Shown in pieces: positions 19,615 to 29,974 of a stretch of 64,000 nt of DNA (the stretch's first letter is position 1; every line of letters starts with the position of its first letter). The DNA lies in the NCBI RefSeq assembly GCF_004135675.1, contig NZ_QHLX01000005.1, positions 124,001 through 188,000 of the forward strand, read 5' to 3'. Origin of the DNA: Marinitoga lauensis (lineage in GTDB: Bacteria > Thermotogota > Thermotogae > Petrotogales > Petrotogaceae). The notes beneath the pieces were generated by a model, which was given only the letters and a program-made list of their open reading frames with translations, was not told where the DNA came from and ran no database searches. A program made the translations under genes and the position numbers.

Positions 19615-20952
19615 ATGGAAACTGTAGATGTTGTGGTAGAAAAGATTGTAAATGGTGGATATGGATTTGCCAGATACGATAATAAAATATATATGATTGA
19701 ACATGCATATCCTGGAGAATTTGTTAGAATCAAAGTAAAAAGAAATAAAAAGGATGTATATTTTGCAGAAGTTGTAGAATATTTAGAAAAATCTCCGTAT
19801 AGAAATAGAACCATATGTCCACATTTTCAGGAATGTGGAGGCTGCCAGTTATTAGATCTTGATTATAATGAACAATTAAAAATAAAGACAAATATTGTTA
19901 AAGAGCAGATAAGAAGAATTGGAAAGTTGGAAGACTCACTTGTTTTAGATGCAGTGGGTTCTGATGAAATAAATCATTATAGGAGTAAAATGGAGTTTTC
20001 TTTTTCTTATTATAAAGGAGATATAAAAATAGGTCTTAAAAAAAGAAATAGCAATGAAATTGTTGATATAAAAAAATGTTTGATTGCGCCTAAAGAATTT
20101 AATAAAATAATACATGAAACGAAAAAAATATTTGAAGCTTTAAATCTAAAAATATATAATCCAAAAAGTCGAAAAGGTGAATTTAAACATCTTGTTTTAA
20201 GAAAATCATTTTCAAAAAATGAAATAATGAGCATATTTATTACTAAAACAGAATATATTAGCAATTATAAAAAATTTAAGGAATTAATAAAACAAAATAT
20301 AAAATCGAATTCAATTATACATGTTATGAATGGTTCTGATTCTATTGTGTTAAGAGGACCGTATAAAACTATAAAAGGAGAAGGAGTAATAAAAGAAGAA
20401 TTTGATGGATTTGAATATCAGATTCCACCTACTGCATTTTTTCAAAATAATTATAATATAACTAAAAAAATTTTAAATGAATTTGTTAGAGCTGTGAAAG
20501 AAAATAAAATTTCTGGCAATTTGTTGGACTTATATTCAGGAGTTGGATTGTTTTCGATATATCTTGCACCATTGTTTAAACATGTGACTGGTGTTGAAAG
20601 TAATGGGGTTTCAGTAAAGGCAGCTCACTCAAACTCAAATATAAATAGTATAAAAAATACTACATTTATTAAAGCAGATGTTGAAGAATTTATTAAGGAT
20701 TATGATAAAAAAATAGATCTATTGATTGTTGATCCGCCGAGAAGTGGCCTTGGTAAGAAAATTTTAACTAAAATTTTACAATTGAAACCTAAAAATATTT
20801 TTTATTTGTCCTGTGATCCGACAACTCTATCAAGAGATTTATCAAAGTTGAATGAATTCTATAATATAGAATTTATAAGGCCTTTTGATATGTTTCCGAA
20901 TACTTTTCATATTGAAAATTTTGTGTTTTTAAAGGCGAATAATGGTAATTAA
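19615..20952 (+). CDS. RNA (uracil-5-)-methyltransferase, RlmD/TrmA family
   Basis: A 445-residue class I methyltransferase that makes 5-methyluridine in rRNA or tRNA. N-terminal TRAM domain (METVDVVVEKIVNGGYGFAR), an iron-sulphur cysteine cluster (CPHFQECGGCQLLDLDYNEQ), AdoMet-binding motif LLDLYSGVGLFSIYLA, DPPRSGLGKK, and the catalytic cysteine region YLSCDPTTLSRDL. The presence of the TRAM domain and Fe-S cluster fits RlmD-like enzymes better than TrmA. ATG at 19615 follows AAGAGGTGA. No breaks; a monocistronic unit. Confidence 0.88.
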   Translation: METVDVVVEKIVNGGYGFARYDNKIYMIEHAYPGEFVRIKVKRNKKDVYFAEVVEYLEKSPYRNRTICPHFQECGGCQLLDLDYNEQLKIKTNIVKEQIRRIGKLEDSLVLDAVGSDEINHYRSKMEFSFSYYKGDIKIGLKKRNSNEIVDIKKCLIAPKEFNKIIHETKKIFEALNLKIYNPKSRKGEFKHLVLRKSFSKNEIMSIFITKTEYISNYKKFKELIKQNIKSNSIIHVMNGSDSIVLRGPYKTIKGEGVIKEEFDGFEYQIPPTAFFQNNYNITKKILNEFVRAVKENKISGNLLDLYSGVGLFSIYLAPLFKHVTGVESNGVSVKAAHSNSNINSIKNTTFIKADVEEFIKDYDKKIDLLIVDPPRSGLGKKILTKILQLKPKNIFYLSCDPTTLSRDLSKLNEFYNIEFIRPFDMFPNTFHIENFVFLKANNGN

Positions 20953-20981
20953 ATTTAATTAAGGTTAAATTTCTATGATTA

Positions 20982-21011
20982 TTGCACAAAATCAATAATT
21001 TTTGGTATAAT
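20982..21011 (+). promoter_or_regulatory. Promoter of glgP
   Basis: TTGCAC (20982-20987), 18-base spacer, extended -10 TGGTATAAT ending at 21011. The start codon of glgP is 40 bases downstream behind GGAGGGAGGA. Confidence 0.65.
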
Positions 21012-21050
21012 ATGTATTGGATATATTAAATTTTGGAGGGAGGACTTTCC

Positions 21051-23618
21051 ATGGAATTTATTTCAAAGATAAATGTTTTGCCTAAGGTACCAGAAAAATT
21101 ATCGAGGTTACCTGAATTAAGTAAGAATCTTTGGTGGACATGGAATTATGATGCACAGGAGATATTTGAAAGAATAGATGAAGAGTTATGGGTCGGTGTA
21201 AATAGAAATCCTGTATTATTTTTGAAAAAAGTTAGTCAAAAAAAATTAAATGAAGCTGCTGAAAATAAGGCTATAGTTTCGTTATATTCTCAGGTTATTG
21301 AAAAATTTGATGAATATATGAAAGCAGAAAACACATGGTTTAAATCAACTCATAGAGAATATAAAGGTGGAGAATTTGCATATTTTTGTGCGGAATATGG
21401 ACTTCATGAGTCATTTCCAAATTATTCTGGTGGATTAGGTGTATTAGCTGGAGATCATCTTAAATCTTCCAGTGATTTGGGGATACCCCTTGTTGCAGTA
21501 GGTTTATTATACAAACAGGGATATTTTGAACAAAGAATTAATTCTGAAGGATGGCAGGAAGCAATTTTTAATCCATATGACTTTGATAATTTTCCAGTTG
21601 TTCCTGTGAAAGATGAAGACGGAAATGAATTATTTGTTACAGTAGAAATGGATAATAGAAAAGTTTATGCAAAAATATGGAAATTACAGGTAGGAAGAAT
21701 TAATTTAATATATTTAGATACAGATATTCCGCAAAACGATCCAGAAGATAGAATGATTACTTACCAATTATATGGTGGAGATCAGGAAATGAGAATTCGC
21801 CAGGAAATATTATTGGGTATAGGTGGAGTTAGAGCGTTAAGAGCCATTGGATATAATCCATCAGTATGGCATATGAATGAAGGACATTCCGCATTTTTGG
21901 GATTGGAGAGAATAAGAGAATTTGTTCAAGAACAGGGATTAACCTTTAGAGAAGCAGTTCAAGCAGCTAAAGCCAGTGCTGTATTTACAACACATACACC
22001 TGTGCCTGCTGGGCATGATGCATTTCCATTCCATTTAATGGATAGATATTTTAAAAATTATTGGCCGCAATTGAAAGCATCTAGAAGAGAATTTTTAGAT
22101 TTGGGTGCTGAAATAAGACCAGATGGTTCGGAATTATTTTCTATGACAACATTGGCTCTAAATTTATCATCAAGAGCAAATGGAGTAAGTAAATTACATG
22201 GAGAAGTTTCAAGGGATTTAGCAAAGGATATCTGGAAAGGATTAGAAGCTGTAGAAGTTCCTATTACACATGTTACTAATGGAGTTCATGCAACTACATG
22301 GATTTCAAAGGAATTACAGGATTTATTTACTAATTATCTTGGAAGAGATTGGCATGAAAAGATTGATGATCCAGATTTATGGAAAAAGATAGACAATATT
22401 CCAGATGAAGAATTATGGAATGTAAGAAAATATTTAAAGAAAAAATTAATTTCATTTATACATGAAAGAACTAAGTTACAAAGAATGAGACATGGAGAAA
22501 CTGTAGAACAATTAGAAGAAATTGAAGAAATCCTTGATCCAAATGCGTTAACAATAGGTTTTGCAAGAAGATTTGCAACATATAAAAGAGCTACATTAAT
22601 ATTTAAAGACTTAGATAGATTAAAGAAAATATTAAACAATCCTGAAAGACCTGTCCAGTTAATATTCGCTGGTAAAGCGCATCCAGCTGATAAACCGGGT
22701 CAGGAACTAATTAAGAGAATTTATGAAATTTCCAGAATGCCTGAATTTAAGGATAAAATAGTATTTATTGAAAATTACGATATGAATGTTGCAAGACATT
22801 TGGTAGCGGGTGTGGATATATGGTTAAATAATCCGAGAAGACCTAGAGAAGCCAGTGGAACAAGTGGTCAAAAAGCTGGAATGAATGGTTCACCAAACTT
22901 TAGTGTATTAGATGGTTGGTGGGTAGAAGGATATAATGGAAAAAATGGATGGGCTATTGGAGATGAAAGAGACTATACAGATTTAGAATTGCAGGATAGA
23001 ATTGATAGCGTATCTATTTATAATACATTAGAAAAAGAAATTGTACCTTTATATTATGATCATAATGAGGAATTAGGTGTATCCAGAGAATGGATTAAGA
23101 TTATGAAAGAATCAATTATTTCGGTTACATCATTCTTCAACACTCATAGAATGTTGAAGGAGTATACTCAAAAATTATACATGACAGCAGCAGAATTAGG
23201 AGAAAAATTTGTGAAAGATAATTTTGAGATTACAAGAAGATTTGCTAACTGGGTAGAACTATTGGAAAGAAATTGGGACAGTATTAGAATAAAAGTATTG
23301 TCTAATGTGAACGAGGATGTTGTTTATGCAACAGGTGGAAAAATAGAAGTAAAAGCAGAGATTTACCTACCAGGTATAGGACCAGATTCTGTATTGACAC
23401 AAATAGTATTAGCGAAATTAGAAGATAATAAAGTTGTATCTTTGAAATCATTTGATATGAAATTAGTAAAAGAAGTAAATAAAGATACGTATTTATATGA
23501 AGGAGAATTTGAAGTAGACGAAAGAGGGCAATATGGTTGGAATGTAAGAGTTGTTCCATATAATCCAATAATGCCATATCAACATTATTTAATAGGATTT
23601 GTCAAATATCCACAATAA
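21051..23618 (+). CDS. glgP: Alpha-glucan (glycogen/maltodextrin) phosphorylase, GT35 short form
   Basis: An 855-residue pyridoxal-phosphate enzyme that releases glucose-1-phosphate from alpha-1,4-glucan in the cytoplasm. ATG at 21051 follows GGAGGGAGGA. It has the N-terminal DUF3417 region (LPKVPEKLSRLPELSKNLWW), typical of the thermophile/archaeal-type phosphorylase, then CAEYGLHESFPNYSGGLGVLAGDH and HMNEGHSAF. The PLP site is GTSGQKAGMNG, with the lysine at about residue 608. The gene is uninterrupted and flanked by its own promoter and terminator, so it is separately regulated from glgB at 49-51 kb. Its product would feed glycolysis through the PPi-dependent phosphofructokinase also in this window. 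Confidence 0.93.
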   Translation: MEFISKINVLPKVPEKLSRLPELSKNLWWTWNYDAQEIFERIDEELWVGVNRNPVLFLKKVSQKKLNEAAENKAIVSLYSQVIEKFDEYMKAENTWFKSTHREYKGGEFAYFCAEYGLHESFPNYSGGLGVLAGDHLKSSSDLGIPLVAVGLLYKQGYFEQRINSEGWQEAIFNPYDFDNFPVVPVKDEDGNELFVTVEMDNRKVYAKIWKLQVGRINLIYLDTDIPQNDPEDRMITYQLYGGDQEMRIRQEILLGIGGVRALRAIGYNPSVWHMNEGHSAFLGLERIREFVQEQGLTFREAVQAAKASAVFTTHTPVPAGHDAFPFHLMDRYFKNYWPQLKASRREFLDLGAEIRPDGSELFSMTTLALNLSSRANGVSKLHGEVSRDLAKDIWKGLEAVEVPITHVTNGVHATTWISKELQDLFTNYLGRDWHEKIDDPDLWKKIDNIPDEELWNVRKYLKKKLISFIHERTKLQRMRHGETVEQLEEIEEILDPNALTIGFARRFATYKRATLIFKDLDRLKKILNNPERPVQLIFAGKAHPADKPGQELIKRIYEISRMPEFKDKIVFIENYDMNVARHLVAGVDIWLNNPRRPREASGTSGQKAGMNGSPNFSVLDGWWVEGYNGKNGWAIGDERDYTDLELQDRIDSVSIYNTLEKEIVPLYYDHNEELGVSREWIKIMKESIISVTSFFNTHRMLKEYTQKLYMTAAELGEKFVKDNFEITRRFANWVELLERNWDSIRIKVLSNVNEDVVYATGGKIEVKAEIYLPGIGPDSVLTQIVLAKLEDNKVVSLKSFDMKLVKEVNKDTYLYEGEFEVDERGQYGWNVRVVPYNPIMPYQHYLIGFVKYPQ

Positions 23619-23620
23619 TA

Positions 23621-23650
23621 AAATCGCGGTTTAAAGCCGCGATTTTTTTT
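23621..23650 (+). terminator. Terminator of glgP
   Basis: Stem AATCGCGG / CCGCGATT closed by a TTT-AAA loop region and followed by eight T. Confidence 0.88.
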
Positions 23651-23680
23651 AATTATTTATTTCTAAAATTAATAAAAATA

Positions 23681-23689
23681 TGATATAAT
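23681..23689 (+). promoter_or_regulatory. Extended -10 promoter of the ferritin-like gene
   Basis: TGATATAAT, 35 bases upstream of the ATG at 23724; no clear -35. Confidence 0.5.
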
Positions 23690-23723
23690 TACAAATGTAT
23701 AATAATTAAATAGGGGGATTAAA

Positions 23724-24224
23724 ATGAAAGATGGTATTATTGGAATATTGAATTATGCTTTGACTAAAGAAATAGAAGGAAGAGATTTTTATAAGTTAAA
23801 AATGGACAGTATTTCAAATGAAAATTTAAAAGAAGTATTTTCTATGTTAGTAGAAATGGAACAAGGTCATGCAGATTATATAAAACGTTTAATAGAAAAA
23901 TATGAAAAAGAACAAAGTCTTGATATTGATTTTGAAGAAAATGATGATAATTTGTTTGAGAAAAGGGAATTAAAAGAAATAACAGGTGGAGTAGTTCAAG
24001 ATATGACATTGGACTTGTCTATATTAAAAATGGCATATTTAATTGAAGATGATTTTATGAATTTCTATAAAAAAGCTGCAGAAAAAGTTGAAAATAACGA
24101 AGCAAAAGAATTATTTAAAAGATTAGCTAAATGGGAAGAAACTCATAGAGAAATATTATATAGTATGTATAAAGAGTTATCGGATGATTATTGGACAAAA
24201 ATGAATTTTACACCTTTATATTAA
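23724..24224 (+). CDS. Ferritin-like di-iron protein (rubrerythrin family, no rubredoxin domain)
   Basis: A 166-residue four-helix protein. The metal-binding pattern of rubrerythrins is visible: KEIEGRDFY in helix 1, EMEQGHADY in helix 2, LIEDDFMNFY in helix 3 and KWEETHREIL in helix 4, giving the expected Glu and His ligands. The C-terminal rubredoxin cysteines of classical rubrerythrin are absent. Likely role: peroxide or oxygen detoxification, or iron handling, in an anaerobe. ATG at 23724 follows AGGGGGA. It is monocistronic, between glgP and iorA. Confidence 0.8.
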   Translation: MKDGIIGILNYALTKEIEGRDFYKLKMDSISNENLKEVFSMLVEMEQGHADYIKRLIEKYEKEQSLDIDFEENDDNLFEKRELKEITGGVVQDMTLDLSILKMAYLIEDDFMNFYKKAAEKVENNEAKELFKRLAKWEETHREILYSMYKELSDDYWTKMNFTPLY

Positions 24225-24325
24225 AAATTTTAATCCTTAGTTTTTATGTTTTGTAGAAGCTTTGCTTTGAAAAAAGTTTCGTTTTGTGAAATATTTAAAA
24301 AGTTATATTATAAAAAACTAATTTC

Positions 24326-24340
24326 TTTCGCGAAGCGAAA
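24326..24340. repeat. Small perfect inverted repeat upstream of iorA
   Basis: TTTCGC GAA GCGAAA, six-base arms, 20 bases before the iorA start and without a following T run. It could affect iorA mRNA or bind a regulator; function unknown. Confidence 0.35.
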
Positions 24341-24359
24341 AGATATTGGGGTGATAAAT

Positions 24360-26238
24360 TTGAAAACATTAGGTGATATATTAATTTCTGAAGAACCTGT
24401 AAGTGAAATTGTTATGGGTAATCATGCTTTGGTTAGAGCAATGCTGGAATCTGGGTAAAGGTGGTAACTTCTTATCCAGGATCGCCAACTCCAGAAATTG
24501 CAGAAGGTATTAGAAGCATACCGAATAATCCAATGTATTTTGAATTTTCTGTAAATGAAAAGGTTGCTACTGAGGTGGCATTTGGTGCTGCAATGAATGG
24601 ACATTTATCAACGGTGTTTTTTAAAAGTGTAGGGATAAATGTTGCGGCTGATTCTTTTGTTCAATTGGGGTTATTTGATTTAAAAGGTGGCATGGTAGTT
24701 GTTCTGGGGATGATCCAGGAGCAAATTCCTCACAAAATGAACAGGATAATAGACATTTTTCAAAACTTTCATATATACCAATGTTTGAGCCAAATTCTCC
24801 TAAAGAAGTCTATGAAATGTTTAAAGAAGCAGCTAAAATTGCTAAAGAAAAACATATGCCAGTAATATTGAGATTAACTACACATGTATGTCATGCAAAA
24901 GAAAAAATAAAATTTGGAAAATTAAAAATAGAAGATTATGATTATTCGCCAAAATTTGATCATTTAAATGCACCACATATACCTATAGCAGAACGTGCAT
25001 TAAATATGAAAAGAATAGCGTTAAAAAAATTGGAAGATTTCAAAAAAATATCAAATGAATCAAGGTTTAATGAATATATTGATAATGGAAATAAAAAGAA
25101 AGGTATTATAGTATCTGGGTTACCTTATTTATCGTTATTGGATGTTTTGGAATATGCAAATGAGAAAATAGATATCTTGAAAATAGGAATAGTAAATCCT
25201 TTGCCAAAAAAGAAAATCATAGAATTTCTTAAAACACATGAAGAAGTGAAAATTTTAGAGGAATTAGATGATGTAATGGAAAAAGATATAAAAGCTATAG
25301 CATATGATAATAATATAAAAACAAAGATTATTGGTAAAGAGGACATAGAGGATTGGATCGGAGAGTATAAACCAGACAAAGTCTATACAATATTAAAAAG
25401 AACCTGGCCAGATTTATTGCAAGAAATTGAAATCAACATACCAACAGTAAAATTAAATCCAAGACCACCTCAATTGTGTCCAGGATGTGGACATAGATCT
25501 GCATTTCATGCAATTAAATATGCACTAAAAGAAACAGATATTACAGTTGCCGATATAGGCTGTCATACTCTTGGCTTCCTGGAACCATATAAAATGGGTC
25601 AGGTATTATTATCTATGGGACATTCAACATCAACAGGTTCTGGTTTATCGTTGTTTAATGATACAAGAAAAGTAGTTGCATTTTTAGGAGATTCAACATT
25701 ATTCCATGCAGGAATTCCAGGTATTATTAATGCAATATATAATAATCACAATTTAACTCTTATAATTATGGAAAATGGAACTACTGCTATGACTGGACAT
25801 CAAGAGTTGCCATCTATAGGGAAAAACTTTAATGGAACAACAGAAGCAATACCTATAAAGAAAATGTTAGAAGGTTTAGGAGTAAAATATATAAAAGAAG
25901 TGGATACATATCAACAATCAAAATTAAGAGAATATGTACTTGAAGCTCAAAAAGAAAAGGGATTAAAGGTTATTATAGCAAAACACCCATGCATGTTAAA
26001 ATTAACAAGAGAACAAAGAAAAAAAGGAATATTTAAAAATAATAAAGTAGAGGTTACCGATAAATGTGACCATCAATATGTATGTATTAGTGATTTCGGT
26101 TGTCCTGCGTATCAAATTACTCCTGAAGGAAATGTCTGGGTTCAGGAAGATTTATGTATAGGTGATGGCTCCTGTATTCAAACCTGTCCAACTAATGCAT
26201 TATCCTTTAAAATAGTATCAAAAGAAGGTGATAAATAA
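24360..26238 (+). CDS. iorA: Indolepyruvate ferredoxin oxidoreductase, alpha subunit, frame broken twice
   Basis: Thiamine-diphosphate enzyme that oxidatively decarboxylates aryl-2-oxo acids from aromatic amino acids, reducing ferredoxin. TTG start at 24360 is chosen because GGGGTGAT precedes it by 4-5 bases. N-terminal domain: MGNHALVRAMLESG, SYPGSPTPEIAEGI. TPP domain: LCPGCGHRSAFHAI, and FLGDSTLFHAGIPGIINAIYNN shown in parts (GDSTLFHAG, IINAIYNN). A ferredoxin-like tail follows (CIGDGSCIQTCPTNAL); the first cysteine group (CDHQYVC) is less regular than usual. Breaks: near 24457 (GGG for GGGG) and near 24719 (GGGG for GGGGG). Repaired length is 626 residues. Coupled to iorB by TAATG. Confidence 0.9.
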
Positions 26239-26815
26239 TGAAGGCATTTAATATATATTTAATAGGTGTTGGAGGACAGGGAATAGGATTATTAAGTGAA
26301 GTAATAATTCGTTCTGCAGATAAGGCAGGGTTAAATGTCAGAGGAGTGGATACACATGGTTTAGCTCAAAGGGGAGGAACAGTTTCTTCAAATATAAGAA
26401 TAGGAGATAATATAAATTCACCACTTATTATGAAAGGGCAGGCAGATTTGGTTGTAGCCTTAGAAAGACATGAAACCCTAAGAGGAATGAATGATTATTC
26501 AAAAAATAATTCTACACTTATATATTATGATGCAGTTTGGCAACCATTAGATGTTAGATTAAGAAAAGCTAAAGAAGTAGAAAATGAGATAATAGAAAAA
26601 GAAGCAAAAAAAGAAAGATCGAATTAATTAGAGTATTTTTAGATGATTTAAAAGATTCAAGAATGCAAAATATGGTAATTTTAGCAACAATGGCAAAAAT
26701 GAAATTAATTCCAGAAGTAAAAAAAGAACATTATTTAGAAGCAATAAATGATTTGTTATCGGGGAAAATTTTAGAAAACAATATAACATTATTTGAAAGA
26801 GTTTATAATATGTGA
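26238..26815 (+). CDS. iorB: Indolepyruvate ferredoxin oxidoreductase, beta subunit, frame broken once
   Basis: A 192-residue gamma/beta-type subunit of 2-oxoacid:ferredoxin oxidoreductases (POR_N-like): IYLIGVGGQGIGLLSEVI at the start, GVDTHGLAQRGGTVSSNIRIG, then GQADLVVALERHETLR. It partners IorA. The frame breaks near 26611, in a run of seven A that needs eight; after repair it continues KKRKIELIRVFLDDLKDS to a stop at 26815. The operon ends at the hairpin just downstream. Confidence 0.88.
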
Positions 26816-26825
26816 ATAAAATATA

Positions 26826-26853
26826 GGCCTGTTTTTAAAACAGGCCATTTTTA
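26826..26853. terminator. Terminator after iorB
   Basis: Ten-base stem GGCCTGTTTT / AAAACAGGCC with a one-base loop centre, then ATTTTT. It lies between convergent genes; the minus-strand side is less T-rich. Confidence 0.8.
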
Positions 26854-26855
26854 AT

Positions 26856-27100
26856 CTATGCTGAAAGAGGTTGTTTGCCAGTGTTTTTAAACATTTCTTT
26901 AATCTCTTTGTCGAAAAGTATTTTAATATAATTTTCTAATTCATCAATTGAATTTAGATTTATAATTTCTCTTTCTGTAATTTTGTTATCCAATCCGATT
27001 AATTCTAATAAATATTTATTTTTTCAGAGTTCAATAAGAACTTTTTGAAGTAATGTCTTTTTTCTTCATACCATTTTACCAACTCATTTGTTTTAATCAT
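26856..27100 (-). CDS. Uncharacterised 81-residue protein, frame broken once
   Basis: Small, charged, probably helical protein (MIKTNELVKWYEEKRHYFKK at the start, ending GKQPLSA). ATG at 27100 follows GGAGGTAATATT, a strong ribosome site. The frame breaks near 27025 in a run of six A that needs seven (NSEKNKYLLELIGLDNK), giving 81 residues. No known motif. It is transcribed away from the XRE-S24 repressor gene and shares the 175-base intergenic region containing two palindromes, so it may be a target of that repressor (inference). Confidence 0.5.
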
Positions 27101-27188
27101 AATATTACCTCCTATTTGTAATTTTTATAAATAATTATTTCTACATATAAGTTTCTTGATTTTATGTTACTACAAATTCTAAAGAAAT

Positions 27189-27204
27189 ACAATTAAGAAA
27201 TTGT
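27189..27204. promoter_or_regulatory. Palindrome in the divergent region (candidate operator)
   Basis: ACAATT AAGA AATTGT: perfect six-base arms around a four-base centre, located between the divergent small gene and the XRE-S24 repressor gene. Confidence 0.4.
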
Positions 27205-27220
27205 AAAAAATAAGTAACAA

Positions 27221-27251
27221 TTCTACCCAGACGTAGAAAATAGTGTATAAT
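27221..27251 (+). promoter_or_regulatory. Repressor promoter with overlapping palindrome
   Basis: TATAAT at 27246-27251 is the -10 for the gene at 27276. TTCTAC CCAGAC GTAGAA (27221-27238) is a perfect six-base inverted repeat with a six-base centre covering the -35 and spacer. This is the geometry of an autoregulatory operator for the adjacent XRE-S24 repressor (inference). Confidence 0.55.
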
Positions 27252-27275
27252 ATATATAGAAAGAGAGGTGGGAGA

Positions 27276-27902
27276 ATGGTTAACGATAATGGTATAGGAA
27301 AGAGGATAGAAAAATTAAGAAAAAGGAAAGGATTATCAAGAGAAAAGTTAGGTAACATTATTGGGATAGCAGGGAACAGTGTTTATAGAATTGAATCAGG
27401 AATGAATTTGCCTTCTGCTGAGGTTATATTGGAATTGTCCAGATATTTTAATGTATCCGCAGATTATATATTGGGATTGGATAAAGAAATAAATGATGAT
27501 AATGTAATTAAAGTAAATATGAAAAAAATTCCTGTATACGAAAAAGTAGCTGCAGGAGTTTCAGGGATTGCAGAACCCGGAGAATATCCAATAGACGAAA
27601 TTTATATTCCTGTAGGTTCAAAAGGAGAATTTGCTGTTGAAGTTATTGGAGATAGTATGGAGCCAGAGATAAAAGAAGGGGATTATGTAATTGTAGATCC
27701 ACATGCTTATATTGAATCAGGAAACAGAGTAGTAGCATTAATAAATGACGGTGCAGATGCGCTTGTAAAGGTTTATAGAAAACCTATGGACGGTCCTGCA
27801 ATGCTATATAGTTTAAATCAAAAATATGATCCTATAATATTAACTGATGATTTAAAATGGGAAATCGTTGGAAAAGTTGTAAGTTTATACAGAAGATATT
27901 AA
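27276..27902 (+). CDS. XRE-family repressor with S24 (LexA/CI-like) peptidase domain
   Basis: A 208-residue regulator. N-terminal helix-turn-helix (about residues 5-60: IGKRIEKLRKRKGLSREKLG, then IESGMNLPSAEVILELSRYF). C-terminal S24 fold with the nucleophile region VIGDSMEPEIKEGDYVIVD and the lysine side region GNRVVALINDGADALVKVYR. The AG cleavage site candidate is the AAGVSG stretch near residue 95. Such proteins self-cleave with RecA in DNA damage or respond to other stress. ATG at 27276 follows GAGGTGGGAG. It sits beside uvrB, which fits a damage-response regulator, but no copy of its palindrome was noticed at uvrB. Confidence 0.87.
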   Translation: MVNDNGIGKRIEKLRKRKGLSREKLGNIIGIAGNSVYRIESGMNLPSAEVILELSRYFNVSADYILGLDKEINDDNVIKVNMKKIPVYEKVAAGVSGIAEPGEYPIDEIYIPVGSKGEFAVEVIGDSMEPEIKEGDYVIVDPHAYIESGNRVVALINDGADALVKVYRKPMDGPAMLYSLNQKYDPIILTDDLKWEIVGKVVSLYRRY

Positions 27903-27930
27903 ATAAGACCTTCAACCGAAGGTCTTATTT
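27901..27930. terminator. Bidirectional terminator between the repressor and uvrB
   Basis: Perfect 13-base stem AAATAAGACCTTC / GAAGGTCTTATTT with loop AACC; both stop codons lie at its edges. Confidence 0.9.
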
Positions 27931-29898
27931 AATTCTATATTTTTTCTTTACTTTTTTGATTTCGTCTCTATATTTTGCTGCATCTTCGTATCTTAATTCA
28001 GATGCTGCTTTAAACATTTCCATTTCTAATAGTTGTATATATTCTTGCGGAGTAGTATTTTCTGCTACTTCAAAGATAAATTCTGGTTTTTCAACCTTTT
28101 CCATAAACTGTTCAAATATATTTTTTGGTAACTCTTTTATTATTGATTTTGGTTTAATTCCATGTGTTTCGTTATAATCCATTTGTAATTTTCTTCTTCT
28201 GTTGGTTTCATATATTGCATTTTGCATAGCATCTGTAATTTTATCAGCATATAATATTACTTTTCCATTTATATTTCTTGCTGCACGACCTATCGTTTGG
28301 ATTAGGGTAGTTTCAGATCTTAAGAAACCTTCTCTATCTGAATCCATTATTGCAACAAGAGAAACCTCAGGTAAGTCAAGACCTTCTCTTAACAGATTAA
28401 CACCGATTACTACATCCACTTCACCACTTCTTAATTTCCTCACCACTTCAGCTCTTTCCATAGCATCTAATTCTGAATGTAAATAAGTAGCTTTTATACC
28501 TAAAAGGTTCAAATGATCTGCTAACATTTCAGCATCTTTTTTAGTCAAAACAACAGCTATAGCTCTTTCATTTCTTTTAATAATCTTTGTTAATTCACTA
28601 ATGAAATCATCAACCTGACCAATAGTGGGTTTTACAACAACTTCTGGATCTATCAATCCAGTAGGTCTTATAATCTGCTCTACAATTTGTTCCGAATTTT
28701 CTAATTCAAAAGGACCAGGAGTAGCGGAAACAAATATTGTTTGTTTTATTCTTTCTAAAAATTCTTCAAATTTTAGAGGTCTATTATCATATGCAGAGGG
28801 CAATCTAAAACCGTATTCTATTAAATTTCTTTTTCTTGAATGGTCACCAGCCCACATAGCTCTTAATTGAGGTATTGCTATATGAGATTCATCTATGAAG
28901 GTTATAAAATCCTTATCGAAATAATCAAGCAATGTCCATGGAGGATCACCAGGTTTTCTATTATCAAAATGTCTTGAATAATTTTCTATTCCTTTACAAT
29001 GGCCAAGTGTCTCTAACAATTCCATATCCATTAATGTTCGTTGTTTAATCCTTTGTGCTTCTAATAATTTACCGGCTTTTTGAAATTCTTCAACTCGTAT
29101 TTCTAATTCACTTCTAATGGAATCAATGGCTCTTTTGATTTTTTCTTCAGTTGTAACAAATTCGCTTGCAGGATAAATAGTGATTTTATCAAAAAATTCT
29201 ATTTTAGTTCTGTTAAGAACATCAAAAGAATAAATTTTTTCAACTTCATCGTCAAAGAATTCAACTCTAATTCCAAAATCTTCATATGGTGGGTATATTT
29301 CTAAAATATCGCCTTTAAATCTAAAAACTCCACCTGTGTGTTTATCTTCTGAACGAGTATATAACATTTTTGCAAGAGATTCCAATATGAATCTTCTATT
29401 ATATTCTTTACCTACTTCCAATTTTAAGTTAATTCCGGCAAAATCTTCAGGATTTCCTGAAGCATATATAGTTGACACACTGGCAACAACGATAACATCT
29501 CGTCGAGTCAAAACAGATTTTAATGTTGATAATCGCATTTTTTGAAGCACATCGTTAATACTTGCATCTTTTTCGATATACATGTCTCTTCCTGGTAAAT
29601 AGGCTTCAGGTTGATAATAATCATAATAACTAATAAAAAATTCAACCTTATTTTCCGGGAAAAATTCTTTAAATTCTCTATATAACTGAACAGCTAATAT
29701 TTTATTTGGTGAGAGGATAAGAGTAGGTCTGTTCAATTTTTCAATAACATTAGCCATAGTAAAGGTCTTACCGGAACCGGTGACACCTAATAATGTTTGA
29801 AATCTATAGTTTTTTTCTATTCCTTCTATTAATTTTTGTATAGCTTCAGGCTGATCACCCTGTGGTTTATATTTTGAATATAATTTAAATTTATTCAT
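27925..29898 (-). CDS. uvrB: Excinuclease ABC subunit B
   Basis: A 657-residue UvrB for nucleotide excision repair; it loads on DNA with UvrA and verifies damage. Visible: Walker [15 protein letters not shown], the beta-hairpin region [24 protein letters not shown]-box region [12 protein letters not shown], helicase motifs [20 protein letters not shown] and QTIGRAARN. The C-terminal UVR motif ([20 protein letters not shown]) binds UvrC. The ATG at 29898 follows GAGGTGGATCAA and is preferred over upstream in-frame starts. No frame breaks. Confidence 0.95.
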   Translation of the reverse strand: MNKFKLYSKYKPQGDQPEAIQKLIEGIEKNYRFQTLLGVTGSGKTFTMANVIEKLNRPTLILSPNKILAVQLYREFKEFFPENKVEFFISYYDYYQPEAYLPGRDMYIEKDASINDVLQKMRLSTLKSVLTRRDVIVVASVSTIYASGNPEDFAGINLKLEVGKEYNRRFILESLAKMLYTRSEDKHTGGVFRFKGDILEIYPPYEDFGIRVEFFDDEVEKIYSFDVLNRTKIEFFDKITIYPASEFVTTEEKIKRAIDSIRSELEIRVEEFQKAGKLLEAQRIKQRTLMDMELLETLGHCKGIENYSRHFDNRKPGDPPWTLLDYFDKDFITFIDESHIAIPQLRAMWAGDHSRKRNLIEYGFRLPSAYDNRPLKFEEFLERIKQTIFVSATPGPFELENSEQIVEQIIRPTGLIDPEVVVKPTIGQVDDFISELTKIIKRNERAIAVVLTKKDAEMLADHLNLLGIKATYLHSELDAMERAEVVRKLRSGEVDVVIGVNLLREGLDLPEVSLVAIMDSDREGFLRSETTLIQTIGRAARNINGKVILYADKITDAMQNAIYETNRRRKLQMDYNETHGIKPKSIIKELPKNIFEQFMEKVEKPEFIFEVAENTTPQEYIQLLEMEMFKAASELRYEDAAKYRDEIKKVKKKYRIK

Positions 29899-29937
29899 TT
29901 GATCCACCTCAATAATATTATACATTAAATTCAAGTA

Positions 29938-29972
29938 AAAAATCTCAGTTGCAGATACAACTGAGATTTTTT
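29938..29972 (-). terminator. Terminator after the phosphofructokinase gene
   Basis: Stem AATCTCAGTTG / CAACTGAGATT with a six-base loop; T-rich on the minus-strand exit side. Confidence 0.85.
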
Positions 29973-29974
29973 TA

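Noticed and set aside
24246..24360. A longer N-terminus for IorA starting at an ATG near 24246
   Set aside because: The added sequence is lysine/phenylalanine-rich with no similarity to the family; the TTG at 24360 has a strong ribosome site and yields the normal N-terminus.
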